A stretch of DNA of 64,000 nt. Origin: Nymphaea colorata (lineage: Eukaryota > Streptophyta > Magnoliopsida > Nymphaeales > Nymphaeaceae). The position numbers and the translations under genes are program-made. Shown here piece by piece: positions 1-10,376 of the stretch. Where the stretch lies: contig NC_045140.1 in NCBI RefSeq assembly GCF_008831285.2, forward strand, positions 29,019,026-29,083,025, read 5' to 3'. Every line of letters begins with the position of its first letter. The first letter of the stretch is position 1. Under the pieces are notes generated by a model. The model was not told the DNA's origin, did not search any database, and saw only the letters and a program-made list of their open reading frames with translations.

Positions 1-421
1 CCCTGAGCCTTGTGAGCCCAGGGCGGGGACCTCGTGTGGGTTGCCGCCCACACTTCGGTTCGATGCGCATGGGCTAAGTCTGTTTGACTTAGCCAATTGC
101 CTAGAATTATAGGTCTTAGAATCGGCTCAAGCGTCTAGGTTGACCGGACTCACATTAGGGGTTAACTTGACTAACTCGGTGAGTCCAACACTTAGTTCAG
201 AAACGTCTTGAAGCCTATCCGGTTTGAGCACCTCTTCGAACCTGGTTGCTCCTCCCACTCCTCCCGCTGCAACCTGCTTTGGTGCTGCTTCAAGCTCTTG
301 AGTCAAGTCGGCGACATGCTCCATGGTCTGAGCCCACAGCTCAGACGCCTTGCGCTTCAGCCGGCTGGGTCCGGCCTGCTCTGTCGACCGTGGGTCGGGA
401 CCAAGTGATTGGTCCGTAACA
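1..421 (-). repeat. 3' LTR (partial) of gypsy element 1
   Basis: On the minus strand the LTR starts with TGTTACGGACC at 421. A purine-rich run, GGGAGGGGGAATC, lies immediately before it (positions 422-434) and acts as the polypurine tract. Bases 1-421 match 9388-9808 almost exactly, which is the start of the 5' LTR of the same element. The window edge cuts the rest of the LTR. The polyprotein reading frame continues through the polypurine tract into this LTR and stops near 127, so the last ~97 codons of the frame are LTR-encoded. Confidence 0.88.
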
Positions 422-3400
422 GATTCCCCCTCCCTAAATTGCGCTTGTCCTCGAGGGCTAGAAGAGGGAAAACGGTGGACTACTGACCCGAACTCTTCCC
501 AAGAAGTTCCTCGATCTGGGCCCTCCCATTCCACGAGTACCTCGTGCCTTGTCCTACCTTGGCGTTGAACGTATCTGTGCTTTAGGATGTGGTAGGGTGT
601 TGGCAATTGTTCCGGCACCTGCTCTATCATCGTTGGTACATCCCCATGATGCGGCTTAAGCCGTGTGACATGGAATACGGGGTGTACTAACGCTGCTCTT
701 GGAAGGCCTAACCTGTAGGCTGCCTTTCCAACCTTTTGTAGTACCGGATATGGACCATAATAGCGAGGTAACAGTTTTGAGTAGGGCTGGCCCATCAACG
801 ACCTCTGCTTTAGAGGCAACCTCTTCAGCCACACATACTGGCCCACTTCGAATTCTCGGTCTTTCCTACCCTTGTTATACATTTGTCTCATGCGGTTCTG
901 CGCCTTTGCAATGTTCTGCTTGAGGGCGTCCAAGACTTCCTCACGTGTGCGCAGTTCACAATCAATCTGATCGTCCTCAGCTGTGCCTCCCTCGTACCTT
1001 GGAATAGTAGGAGGAGGGAACCCGTATACACCCTCATATGGGGTCATGCCCGTGGATGAATGCAGACTAGTGTTATACGACCATTCTGCCCATGGTAAAA
1101 ATTTTACCCATGTATTTGGTCGTTCTCCCATGAAGCATCTCAGGTAGGTCTCTAGAGACCGGTTCACGATTTCGCTCTGACCATCTGTCTACGGATGGTG
1201 GGCTGTGCTGAAGTTGAGCGTGGTACCCATTATCTTCATATACTCCTGCCATAATGCACTGAGAAAAATCGAATCACGGTCACATACGACCGATTGTGGC
1301 ATTCCGTGGAGCTTGCCGATATACTCTTGGTACACGCTGGCCACCATTGGCCCTTGATACGAACGAGGCAAGGGAGTGAAGTGGCTATACTTGGTGAGTC
1401 TATCCACTACCACAAGCACAGCTTCCTTGCCTTCAGAGCGGGGCATGGCATCTATGAAATCCATAGTTACATCGGTCCATGGCTTCGTGGGTATGGGGAG
1501 GGGATTCAAGTGACCTGGAGGCTTGATTGCCTCGTATTTCTCCCTCTGACATACCACGCACTTTCTGATGTAACGTTGTACGTCTGCCTTCATGCCGCGC
1601 CACCAAAACTGGGCTTTCACTCTAGCAAGGGTTTTTGAAACCCCCTCATGACCTGTGGCTGGTGTGTCATGGAAGTGTTGCAAGAGTTCTTGCTTGAGCC
1701 CAGAATTTGGAGGAATCACTGCGCGATTCTTCCTAAACAAGAGATTCCCTCTCACCGTGTATAGAGGGATAGATCCTGGATTCTGTTCTATGGACGCTCG
1801 AATTAACCTCAAGGATTGATCTTCTCGCTGCTCTTGGGTTAATCGTTCCCATATATCCGTTTCTACCACAGAAAGCGTCATAAACTGCTCGGTCAGTCGG
1901 GAAAGAGAGTCTGCCGCTGTGTTATCCGGACCCTTCTTATACTCAATCTCAAAATCGTATCCTAGCAGCTTGGCCAGCCAACGTTGTTGGGTAGGCGTGG
2001 ATACTCTTTGCTTGAGCATGTACTTTAACGAGTTCTGGTCCGTTTTTACAATAAGTCTGTGCCCTATCAGGTAAGGCCGCCACTTCTCAACTGCAAGGAC
2101 TATCGCTAAAAGCTCTTTCTCATACGTAGAAAGAGGTTTTGCCCTACTGGTTAGGGCCTTTGACATGTAGGCGATAGGGTGGCCTTCTTGGCTCAAGACA
2201 GCCCCGACTCCAACATCACACGCGTCTGTCTCGATTGTAAATTGTTTGTTGAAGTCCGGTAGGGTAAGCACTGGCGCAGTCATAAGGGCATTTTTTAACT
2301 TTTCAAAGGCTGCCCTAGCGTTATCTGACCATTGAAAGGCTCCTTTTTTTAACATCTGGGTTAAGGGTTGAGCTATTAACCCATAACCTTGGATGAAGCG
2401 CCTGTAGTAGCCCGTAAGGCCTAGAAAGCCTCTGAGTCCTTTCAGATCCTTAGGCAGTGGCCATCTTTGCATGGCGTCCAATTTTTCGGGGTCTGCCCGA
2501 ACCCCTTGTTGGCACACGATGTGCCCAAGATAACCAATGCTCGGTTGTCCAAAGCTGCATTTGGACCTTTTTGCATACAGTTGGTTATCACGTAGCACCT
2601 GAAGAGCTGTGGCAAGGTGCTTCTCATGCAATTCCTCTGTCTGACTATATATGAGTATGTCGTCGAAGAAGACCAATATAAAATCTCGGAGGTATTGACG
2701 AAAGACATCGTTCATGCACCTTTGAAATGTTGCCGGTGCGTTAGTTAGACCGAAGGGCATAACGAGGAATTCGTAGTGCCCGTCATGTGTCCAGAATGCC
2801 GTTTTGGGGACATCATCCTTACACATTCTGATTTGATGGTAGCCAGCTCTCAAGTCTATCTTGGAGAATATGGTCGCACCGGCTAGCTCATCCAACAACT
2901 CATCGATGACAGGTATAGGGTGCCTGTCCTTCACCGTGGCTTCGTTCAGGGCGCGATAATCAACACAGAAGCGCCATGTATTGTCCTTCTTCTTCACAAG
3001 TAAGACGGGAGAAGAAAAAGGACTACTGCTTGGCTGAACTATGCCACTCTCTAACATCTCTTTAACCAGACGCTCTATCTCAGCCTTCTGGTTATACCCA
3101 TATCTGTAGGGCCGCACGTTGACTGGTTCGGCCCCTTGGGTCATTACAATTCGATGGTCGTAAGATCGAGGAGGAGGTAGTCCTTTTGGCTCCTCGAACA
3201 AATCCTCATATCGGTCCAACACCGACTGTATCCGTGGAGGCACAATCTCTTCGTGCTCTTCTCTAGATGGCACATCCGTAGCTAGTGCCATCACCCAACA
3301 CGCTGGTTGGTCTGCCTCTATAGCTCGTAAGGCAGCCTTGGGACGTGTAGTGCTCGTGATGCCTTGTAAGGTCATCGGCTCATCTTCTCCGTCGGGCGTG

Positions 3401-5349
3401 AAGGTCATACTAAAGTTCCTCATGTCCCATGATATGATACCCAAGGTGAAAAACCAGGGCATTCCGAGAATCAAATCCACTCCATCGAGTGGAATAACCA
3501 AGAAATCAATTTTGAAGGGCTTTTTCTTGATGACGACTTCCATATTCTTCCCTTCGTTAAGGCATTTCAGCCTTAGACCCCTTCCCACGACTATTGTTTG
3601 GGGCGAGCTGGATTCGAGGGGCACCTTACACCTTTTAGCCGCTTCCTCAGTTAGGAAGTTTCGTGTGGCCCCGTTGTCCAACAAAATGAGGATCTTCTTG
3701 CCGTTGATCCTCCCAAACACACGGAATGAATTGGGTTTGTTTGGGTCTTGCATCGAGTGAAGAGACTCGGCCTCTGTGGGTTTCTCCTCTTTAGTGGGAG
3801 TCTCTTCCTTAGTGATTTCTTTCTTTTTCTCGGTCTTTTTGATCCGGCGCTTTTGAATTACTTCTTCCTCTGAAGAGGACGAGCTGGACTCGTATGAAGC
3901 GCTGGAGGATGAGTCACTATTTGTACACGAGCTTGACTCTTCATCGCTTATCACTTGTACCCTGAAGTAGGCTGGGCACTTGTGATACTTATCCCATTTA
4001 CCCTCACACCTATAGCACAGACCTTTGCGTCTGTATTCCTCAATTTGTTGAGGCGTGAGGTAGCGTAGGGGCGGTTTCTTGCCCTGCCCTTGATTGGAGT
4101 TTTGGTAGGGCCGTGGTTCGTTCCCCCTTTTGAAGGGAACTATCTCCTTTCTAGTATTGCGAGAACCAGAGGTGTAGGAGCTTCGTTTCCTCTGTTTATC
4201 AAATTTATGAGCCTTTTTCTCGGCTCTTCTTTCCTCGATCCTTTCTTCATATAGACGGGCCATGGCGATACATTCTTCCAATTTGTCAAAGCGGTGAATT
4301 TTCATTTCCCGCTTTATATCGTTTCTAAGGCCTCCCTTGAAAGCACCGATGAGGGCCTTCTCAGGCCATCTAACCATGCTGGCTAGGCGCTCGAACTGCC
4401 TTTTGTAGGCTGGCACGGTAGTGGTCTGGACTAGATTTTTTAAGTCCTCATCGTAGTCAATAAATGTTGAGTCCCCAAATTGGAGTTGGAGACTGGCCTT
4501 ATACTTTTCCCATGTTTGTTCTTCATTATTGTGGTTAAACCACAAATAATGCGTTGTAGCTTCCCCGGTCATATTGGCCGTAGCTATCTCAATCCATTCT
4601 GCTTCGGGAACATGGTGACAAAGGAAGTATCGTTCTGCCATGAAGAGCCATTCACGCAGGTGTTCCCCATTGAACTTAGGGAATTCATATCGGACTGAGG
4701 GTGTCCGTCGCTCTTCTTGCCTTTGGTGGAATCGAGACCCTCTTCTTTGACGAGCTGGGGACTTGTCTTGCTCCCCTTCGGAAGTGAGCTCCACTCGGTT
4801 TTGACTATGGTGTCCAAAACGTGGTGCTCGGGGAGTCCTATCCTCGTAGGCATCCTGTTGATGCCTGCCTTGAGGAGGCGCCATGGTATTGCGTCGACCT
4901 CCTTCTGTACTCGTCCCAATATGAGAGATGTTATTGGGATCGACCTCAGTGTCGGTTTGGTAGTTTGGTGCAACTAACAAACCTTTACCCTTGTCTGGGC
5001 GTGTATTCGGGCCCTGAGTAGCCCTCTCTGTACCTTGCTGCTGGTTTGAGGTTAGAACCCTAAACATTGCTCGTACTTCATCCATTTCATTCTGTTGGTT
5101 CCTCCTCATTTTGGCTAAGTCTTTGTGGAGTTCGCCGAATTGTCTCTCTATATCCCTTCGTCTATGGTTTTCGGCCTTATCCATGTCTCGACGGTACTGG
5201 CCGAATTCACACTCAAGGTTGCCAAGATGGTTGATAGTATGCTCGGACATCTCTATGTTGGAAGCCCTATGAGCGACTTCTTGAGGGTCCGAAGTGGTTT
5301 CCTCAAGCACGGGCTCGTCGGGGTTCAAGTTTTTCTTCGACTTGGCCAT
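127..5349 (-). pseudogene. Ty3/gypsy chromovirus Gag-Pol polyprotein, interrupted by TAG
   Basis: One frame encodes Gag, protease, reverse transcriptase, RNase H, integrase and a C-terminal chromodomain, the order of chromoviruses. I take the ATG at 5349 (MAKSKKN) as the start, because the frame is open upstream only from a GTG at 5385. Visible landmarks on the minus strand are a zinc knuckle CYRC-x7-HKC (3976-4020), the protease site LLDNGAT (3661-3690), RT motif FFDDILIYS (about 2645-2680), RNase H ETDACDVGVGA (about 2250), integrase zinc finger HFH...CVVC (1545-1680), the first two integrase aspartates in MDFID and CDRDS, and a chromodomain at about 470-605. A TAG at 1189-1191 replaces a glutamine codon between the second Asp and the catalytic Glu, so the stopped product would lack integrase Glu and chromodomain. 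The protease motif reads D-N-G instead of D-T/S-G. Both changes suggest a non-autonomous copy. The clade is probably Tekay-like, but that is inference. Confidence 0.93.
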
Positions 5350-5385
5350 TTGTAAAATCTGGTTTGACCAGCGCCAAGGATGCAC

Positions 5386-5908
5386 TATGCTACGAAAATC
5401 CTAACTACGAAATCCAAATTCTGTCTACACTGCCACTCTTAAGACTGAAATCCAAATAGAAGACGACTGCCACTCTCAAATCTGCCCACGCTGCCGCTGC
5501 TCAAGCTGCCGCGCGTGAGACCTAAGGCGAGGGAGACGGGTTGGCCCACCTAATGCCGCACTTCGCCTAAGTGCCTCGGCAATCACACTTCGCTCTCGGC
5601 CGGGCTCTAAGAGCCTAAATCACCGCACTCTCCTAGTGCCTCGGTGACGCACCTCGAGCTTGGCTGCCCTCGGGTGTACAAGGTGTACAACCCTACACTT
5701 GCCAAGAGTGGACAAGCGAAGCCTAGATCTACGCAATTGAAGAAAACCGTGGTTGGACTCTGACCGCTATACTCACACTAGAAAACCCCAATATGAAAAG
5801 AAGACCGCTGAAATAATCAGAAAACCACAAGAATTCCGCTGGCACTGCCCGTTGATGTCCACGCTGCGAAGGTCCAAGTGCTCAAACTGCGGATATTCCT
5901 CAAGAGGC
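5386..5908 (-). other. Untranslated leader of gypsy element 1
   Basis: This stretch lies between the primer-binding site and the Gag start. I see no gene in it. It would be the 5' leader of the genomic RNA, where packaging signals normally lie, but no specific signal can be assigned from sequence alone. Confidence 0.6.
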
Positions 5909-5920
5909 GCTCTGATACCA
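5909..5920 (-). other. Primer-binding site (initiator tRNA-Met)
   Basis: The minus strand reads TGGTATCAGAGC, the complement of the 3' end of plant initiator methionine tRNA. It lies two bases from the 5' LTR end (...CCTAACA). This fixes the LTR boundary and the minus-strand orientation of the element. Confidence 0.92.
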
Positions 5921-5922
5921 AT

Positions 5923-8900
5923 TGTTAGGACCGCACCAGTGGGTCTAAGAAAATCTGACCAATGCAATCCTAATCTTCCCAGGACCTTCTTGAGGCCTAT
6001 TCTAAAAACCAAAATCCTAAACAATTAAATACAGAAAGCTACCTGGCCGGACAGGACCCCGGCGCAAATCAAAATAGATAGGGAGATACAAGTCACGGTT
6101 ACCCCTTCCAAAACCTAACTACGGATAGCCTACTACAAGAACACTAGCAGGGTCGGCGAGGCCTTACAAACGTGAGCGATACAAATATGAAATCTCTCGC
6201 AACTCACTCACAAACCACGCAAACCACTACTAACGGCCAAACCACACCCAACAAAAGCAATTAGGTGGTCTTGCTCCTTGTGGTCGTGTCTCGGGCACAG
6301 TGCCCTCGAGGTACCTCACGGGGGAGCAGGGCCGAAGCCAAGGCTAAAGCAAAATAGAAAACAAACTAAGATGCTGCCCTAAACAAACCAAAGCGAATAC
6401 CCGCCCGTGCTACAAGGGGGATCAAGAGTATACCGGCCAAGGAAAGTCCTTGGCGTAGCCGGGAGATCACCCGGGGTGAGAACCAACCCCCGGGTATTGC
6501 AGCTCGCTGTTCAAGAAGGCCAGTTGAGGAGAGCCTCCTCAGAAGCCTGCTGCACTCTTCAGTCCGCTGGCCGAAGGGCGCTGAGCGATGAACTCGCCGC
6601 TAAAATCCTGGCCGACGCGCCTGAGGAAGTGGCCGCTCGCCGCTGGCCGAGTGCTCGCGCTGTCGCTGGACGCGCGTCTTCCGGTTGACGCAGACGTCGG
6701 GCCGCCTGGAAGGAATCGAGCGTCAAGATGCTTGCGGATGTGGGCAGAAAAGATGCGGGCCGCGCGTATGACTGTCGGCACCGAGGACGTTTGGCGCTGA
6801 AGGGAACGCGGCTGGAGACCGATGCCGTGAGGGTGGCCGCTGCCGGAGGGGACGACGCTGTCGTGGCCGGAAGGGCCGCCTTTGTGCCGAGGGGGGCTGC
6901 TGCCAGAAGGGCAGCGCCTACCTACCTGCCGTCGGGTGTGGCTCGGCCACGCTCGTCGCTGGATTCCGACGGTGAGGGTCGCGGCCGAGGTGTTGAGCTA
7001 GAATAGACCAGCGAGACCTACTCCTAACTAAGGCTGGGGTTGGCTCGGTTCGACTGGGCTCTACTAGGTAGGTTGGTCTAGTCAAGATGGGCTCGGTTTG
7101 GGGTAGGCTAGTCAGATCGCGGCGTAGGTGCGAAATAGGTAACCTAGCTAAGAGAGGCTTACGGGGGTGGCTTAGGTTGAGCCTAAGCTCGGGTTTGGTC
7201 AAAGTTGACCGAATGAGGTTAAGGACGACTACGTGGGTGGTTGACTAAGGGACCTAGCTCAGTGGGTCCGGGTTGACTAGGTCAAGGGGCACTCGAGCTA
7301 GACTCGAGCCAACTAGGGTGGCTTGAACTCAAGAGGGCTCGGTAGGGTGCATGGACCTAATGTTGACTAAGGTTGAGAGAAGTGATGTCGGTCTAGGTAG
7401 GCTCAGTCAAACGGGTTAACCTAAGGGCGAGGGTGGTGCGAGAAGATGACTAGGAGGACTCGGTTGACTTGGCTGGTCGTGCCAAGAAGGTGCACCACGA
7501 TCTTGCCACGTGGCAAGATCAACGACCGACAGAGATCACGCGGAATCAATCACGCGTAGAGGAAATGCGAGGAGGAATTGCCTAAATGGTAGGGGAGAAG
7601 ACTGAAATCGAATGAACCTGGACAGAATTCCGGGTCGATTCTCTTGATCTCTCGAGAATTCTCAACAAGGCTGGGATGACACCACGTGGAGAGATGAGAG
7701 GCTAAGATTTGACGCGGTAAGGGGTGGAGACGAATGCGGCAAGGAGATGACGACGCGCAAGGGGTTTCCTAAAACAGCTAAGGTAAGAGGCTAACGGGTG
7801 ACTGCATGGAGCGAGCTGGGCGTTGCGTCAAAACGCGTGGGACCCAGCTGGATTGCGCGAGGGGATGCTGGCTGAGGTGGCGGGAGGAGGACACATAGAT
7901 GAGGGACACCTGGCAGGATGGAGGGTTGGGGCGACGCTGAGGCTAGGGTTGACTCGAATTGAGATTGCGAGCAAGCAAGGAGGAGCGGCGACTGCGGGTT
8001 TGACCTAATTGATTGGCAGCTCGAGATCCTAGGATGATCTCGAGCAGGGACACGTGGAAGACTCGGGTGGTATGAAGGTAGGAGCTGGCGAGATGGAGGC
8101 ACGTGGCAGAGATCAACGGACAAGAAAGAAGCACGAATACTAACCTTAGAGACGACCGGCGGCAAGGTTGAGGTGAATCTCCCTCGTGCGGCGGCTAGGG
8201 TTTGTACTTTCCTCCTTGGTCCAATTTGCCCCTTCCGAATGGGAATAGGAATTCCCGAACAAGGGGTATTCTGGTCCTGAGAGCAGGGAACAATGGAGTT
8301 GGTCGGGAATTGCAGGAATTGGCCGGAGGCTGCCGGAATCCGATGGAAGTCCGAATTTGCGTTCCACCACTAGAATTCGCCCAAATTTTGATATCTTAAT
8401 CTACCGATCGTGGCGATTCCGATGGACCAATAACCTTTCACTATTCACGACCAGAACTTCGATTTCGATCGTATTTGTGCCTCTGGACCGAGATAATGAA
8501 ACACTCAACCGAGCACGCGATCTTCGAGTTTGTGCTTGGAAATCGCTCGGTTCAAATTATCCAATTCCGATTAGAACTAGAGATTGCTCGGAAGTTCCCC
8601 AAATCGTGTAAGGGACCTTTTCCGACAGGGTTCTTCGTCTTCCTCCAAGTCAGGCCTCGGGTATGCCGAGGAAAGACCACAGAAATAAAGAAGACCTCTG
8701 CCTAAATCGATCTCAACACAAGGCTTGGTGAAAACACGAGAATCAAAAGACTAACCTGGTCGTTTTGATGAAGCCGTGGTTGAACCGCGCCTTCACCCTT
8801 CCCGATCTCAACTTCAGCCTCTATTCTTATTCGTGATTAAGAAGAATGCACCGAACTTGATTAAATCTTCAATCCGGGGTATTTGTCGTGGACGAAGGAG

Positions 8901-9808
8901 GGACCGCCGCCGTGGAGGAGATCCGCCTAAGCCTTTGCTGCCTTATGCCGGTGTCTAGGGACTTTGGCTCGTCAAGGACAGGATTTGGGGGAGATTGGGA
9001 GCGCCTTGGAGGTAGAGGACGCGAGGGGGGGAGAAGACGCCCGGCTCGGGTGAGCAAGGTGGGAGACGAGAGGGAGAAGAGAGACCTCGAGAGAGGAGAG
9101 AGACGAAATTCGAACAAATGATTCAATTCTTCAAAAAATGCATACAATGTACATGATCCAAAAAGTCTATATACAAGTCCAATTGAAGCGGGTTCTACAT
9201 TGCTTAACCCGCGCTAGATCTGATCCAAAAGCAAATGCGCCGAGCACATCCCGCTCGGCCTAGGTCTCGAGTTCAAAACTCGTTATTGGCAAAGAATGGT
9301 TAAGTGCGAAAGCAAAGAACTGAATTTGACTAAGTGCTGGAAAGAACGAGCGGCCTAGCGCCTAAGCTCGGAGTTCTACTGAATCGTCCCTGAGCCTTGT
9401 GAGCCCAGGGCGGGGACCTCGTGTGGGTTGCCGCCCACACTTCGGTTCGATGCGCATGGGCTAAGTCTGTTTGACTTAGCCAATTCCCTAGAATTCTAGG
9501 TCTTAGAATCGGCTCAAGCGTCTAGGTTGACCGGACTCACATTAGGGGTTAACTTGACTAACTCGGTGAGTCCAACACTTAGTTCAGAAACATCTTGAAG
9601 CCTATCCGGTTTGAGCACCTCTTCGGACCTGGTTGCTCCTCCCACTCCTCCCGCTGCAACCTGCTTTGGTGCTGCTTCAAGCTCTTGAGTCGAGTCGGCG
9701 ACATGCTCCATGGTCTGAGCCCACAGCTCAGACGCCTTGCGCTTCAGCCGGCTGGGTCCGGCCTGCTCTGTCGACCGTGGGTCGGGACCAAGTGATTGGT
9801 CCGTAATA
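5923..9808 (-). repeat. 5' LTR of gypsy element 1 (3.9 kb)
   Basis: The low-coordinate edge is TGTTAGGACC, which on the minus strand ends the LTR as GGTCCTAACA. The high edge is GGTCCGTAATA, whose minus strand start TATTACGGACC differs from the 3' LTR start (TGTTACGGACC) only at the second base. The short inverted repeat TGTTA-n-GACC at the two ends is typical of LTRs. Bases 9388-9808 match window bases 1-421. The segment 9514-9808 is a second copy of the polyprotein C-terminal codons. The rest (about 6030-9380) has only spurious reading frames. The LTR end contains a GCGCCGGGGTCCTGTCCGGCC block (minus strand, about 6040-6065) that is shared with the LTR ending at 14180. Confidence 0.88.
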
Positions 9809-10186
9809 GGCTGAACCAAGGACCAAGCCGGGTCCGACTAGGCTCGTAAGGGCTGGACGTGAGTCCAGCAAGGCAGCTAGGCCAGCCACGGAGGAATACT
9901 TACAGCTTGGAGTTCTTGCACGGGGTGGAGAAACAACGGCCAAGCGTGAGCGAAATTGGATTAAACCTCAAGGCGGCTTTGATCCGTTTTTAGGACTCTC
10001 CCGTACTTGAATGGTCTAACCTATAGTCGAATCCTAACCCAAGTTCAGACGAGGTAGTCTAGGTCGAACCTAGGCAAAAGGGGGTTGAGCCGGTCCAAGC
10101 TCAACCATGCGCCCAAGCAAGTGGATCCAAATGATCCACGGACCACTTTATTTGGACGAATAGCGTCCATTAGGATTGATTTTTTG

Positions 10187-10319
10187 GAGCTCGTTTTTGG
10201 ATCCCATGGAGTTCCGTTTTTGGACCCCATTGAGTTCCGTTTTTGGATCCCATGAAGCTCCGTTTTTGGATTTCATTTGAGTTCCGTTTTTGGATCCATT
10301 TGAGTTCCGTTTTTGATTT
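10187..10319. repeat. Tandem repeat, ~23 bp x about 6
   Basis: Six imperfect units of the form GAGTTCCGTTTTTGGATCCCAT run head to tail. Units vary by one or two bases in length and at a few positions (GACCCC, GATTTC). The array sits upstream of the AACCGGTTCGG / TATTTAAG promoter-like block, so it lies in the U3 part of the LTR remnant. U3 tandem repeats often act as enhancers, but a role here is inference. Confidence 0.9.
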
Positions 10320-10333
10320 GTTTCTTTAGTGAA

Positions 10334-10376
10334 CCGGTTCGGAATGTGAACCGAGTTGATTAGGAAGTTATTTAAG
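10334..10376 (+). promoter_or_regulatory. Putative U3 promoter of the LTR remnant
   Basis: GAACCGGTTCGG is followed about 25 bases later by TTATTTAAG, a TATA-like box. The same pair with similar spacing occurs in both LTRs of gypsy element 2 (14660-14686 and 23082-23108), although the flanking sequence has diverged. Conservation of the pair argues for a promoter, but start sites are unknown. Confidence 0.5.

Noticed and set aside
1294-1638. A 114-codon plus-strand frame opposite the integrase
   Set aside because: It is the antisense shadow of a well-supported polyprotein and has no independent motif.
6407-7202. Several open frames of 70-94 codons on both strands inside the 5' LTR of element 1
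   Set aside because: They lie in GC-rich LTR sequence where stops are rare, overlap on both strands and show no known motif. They are most likely chance frames.
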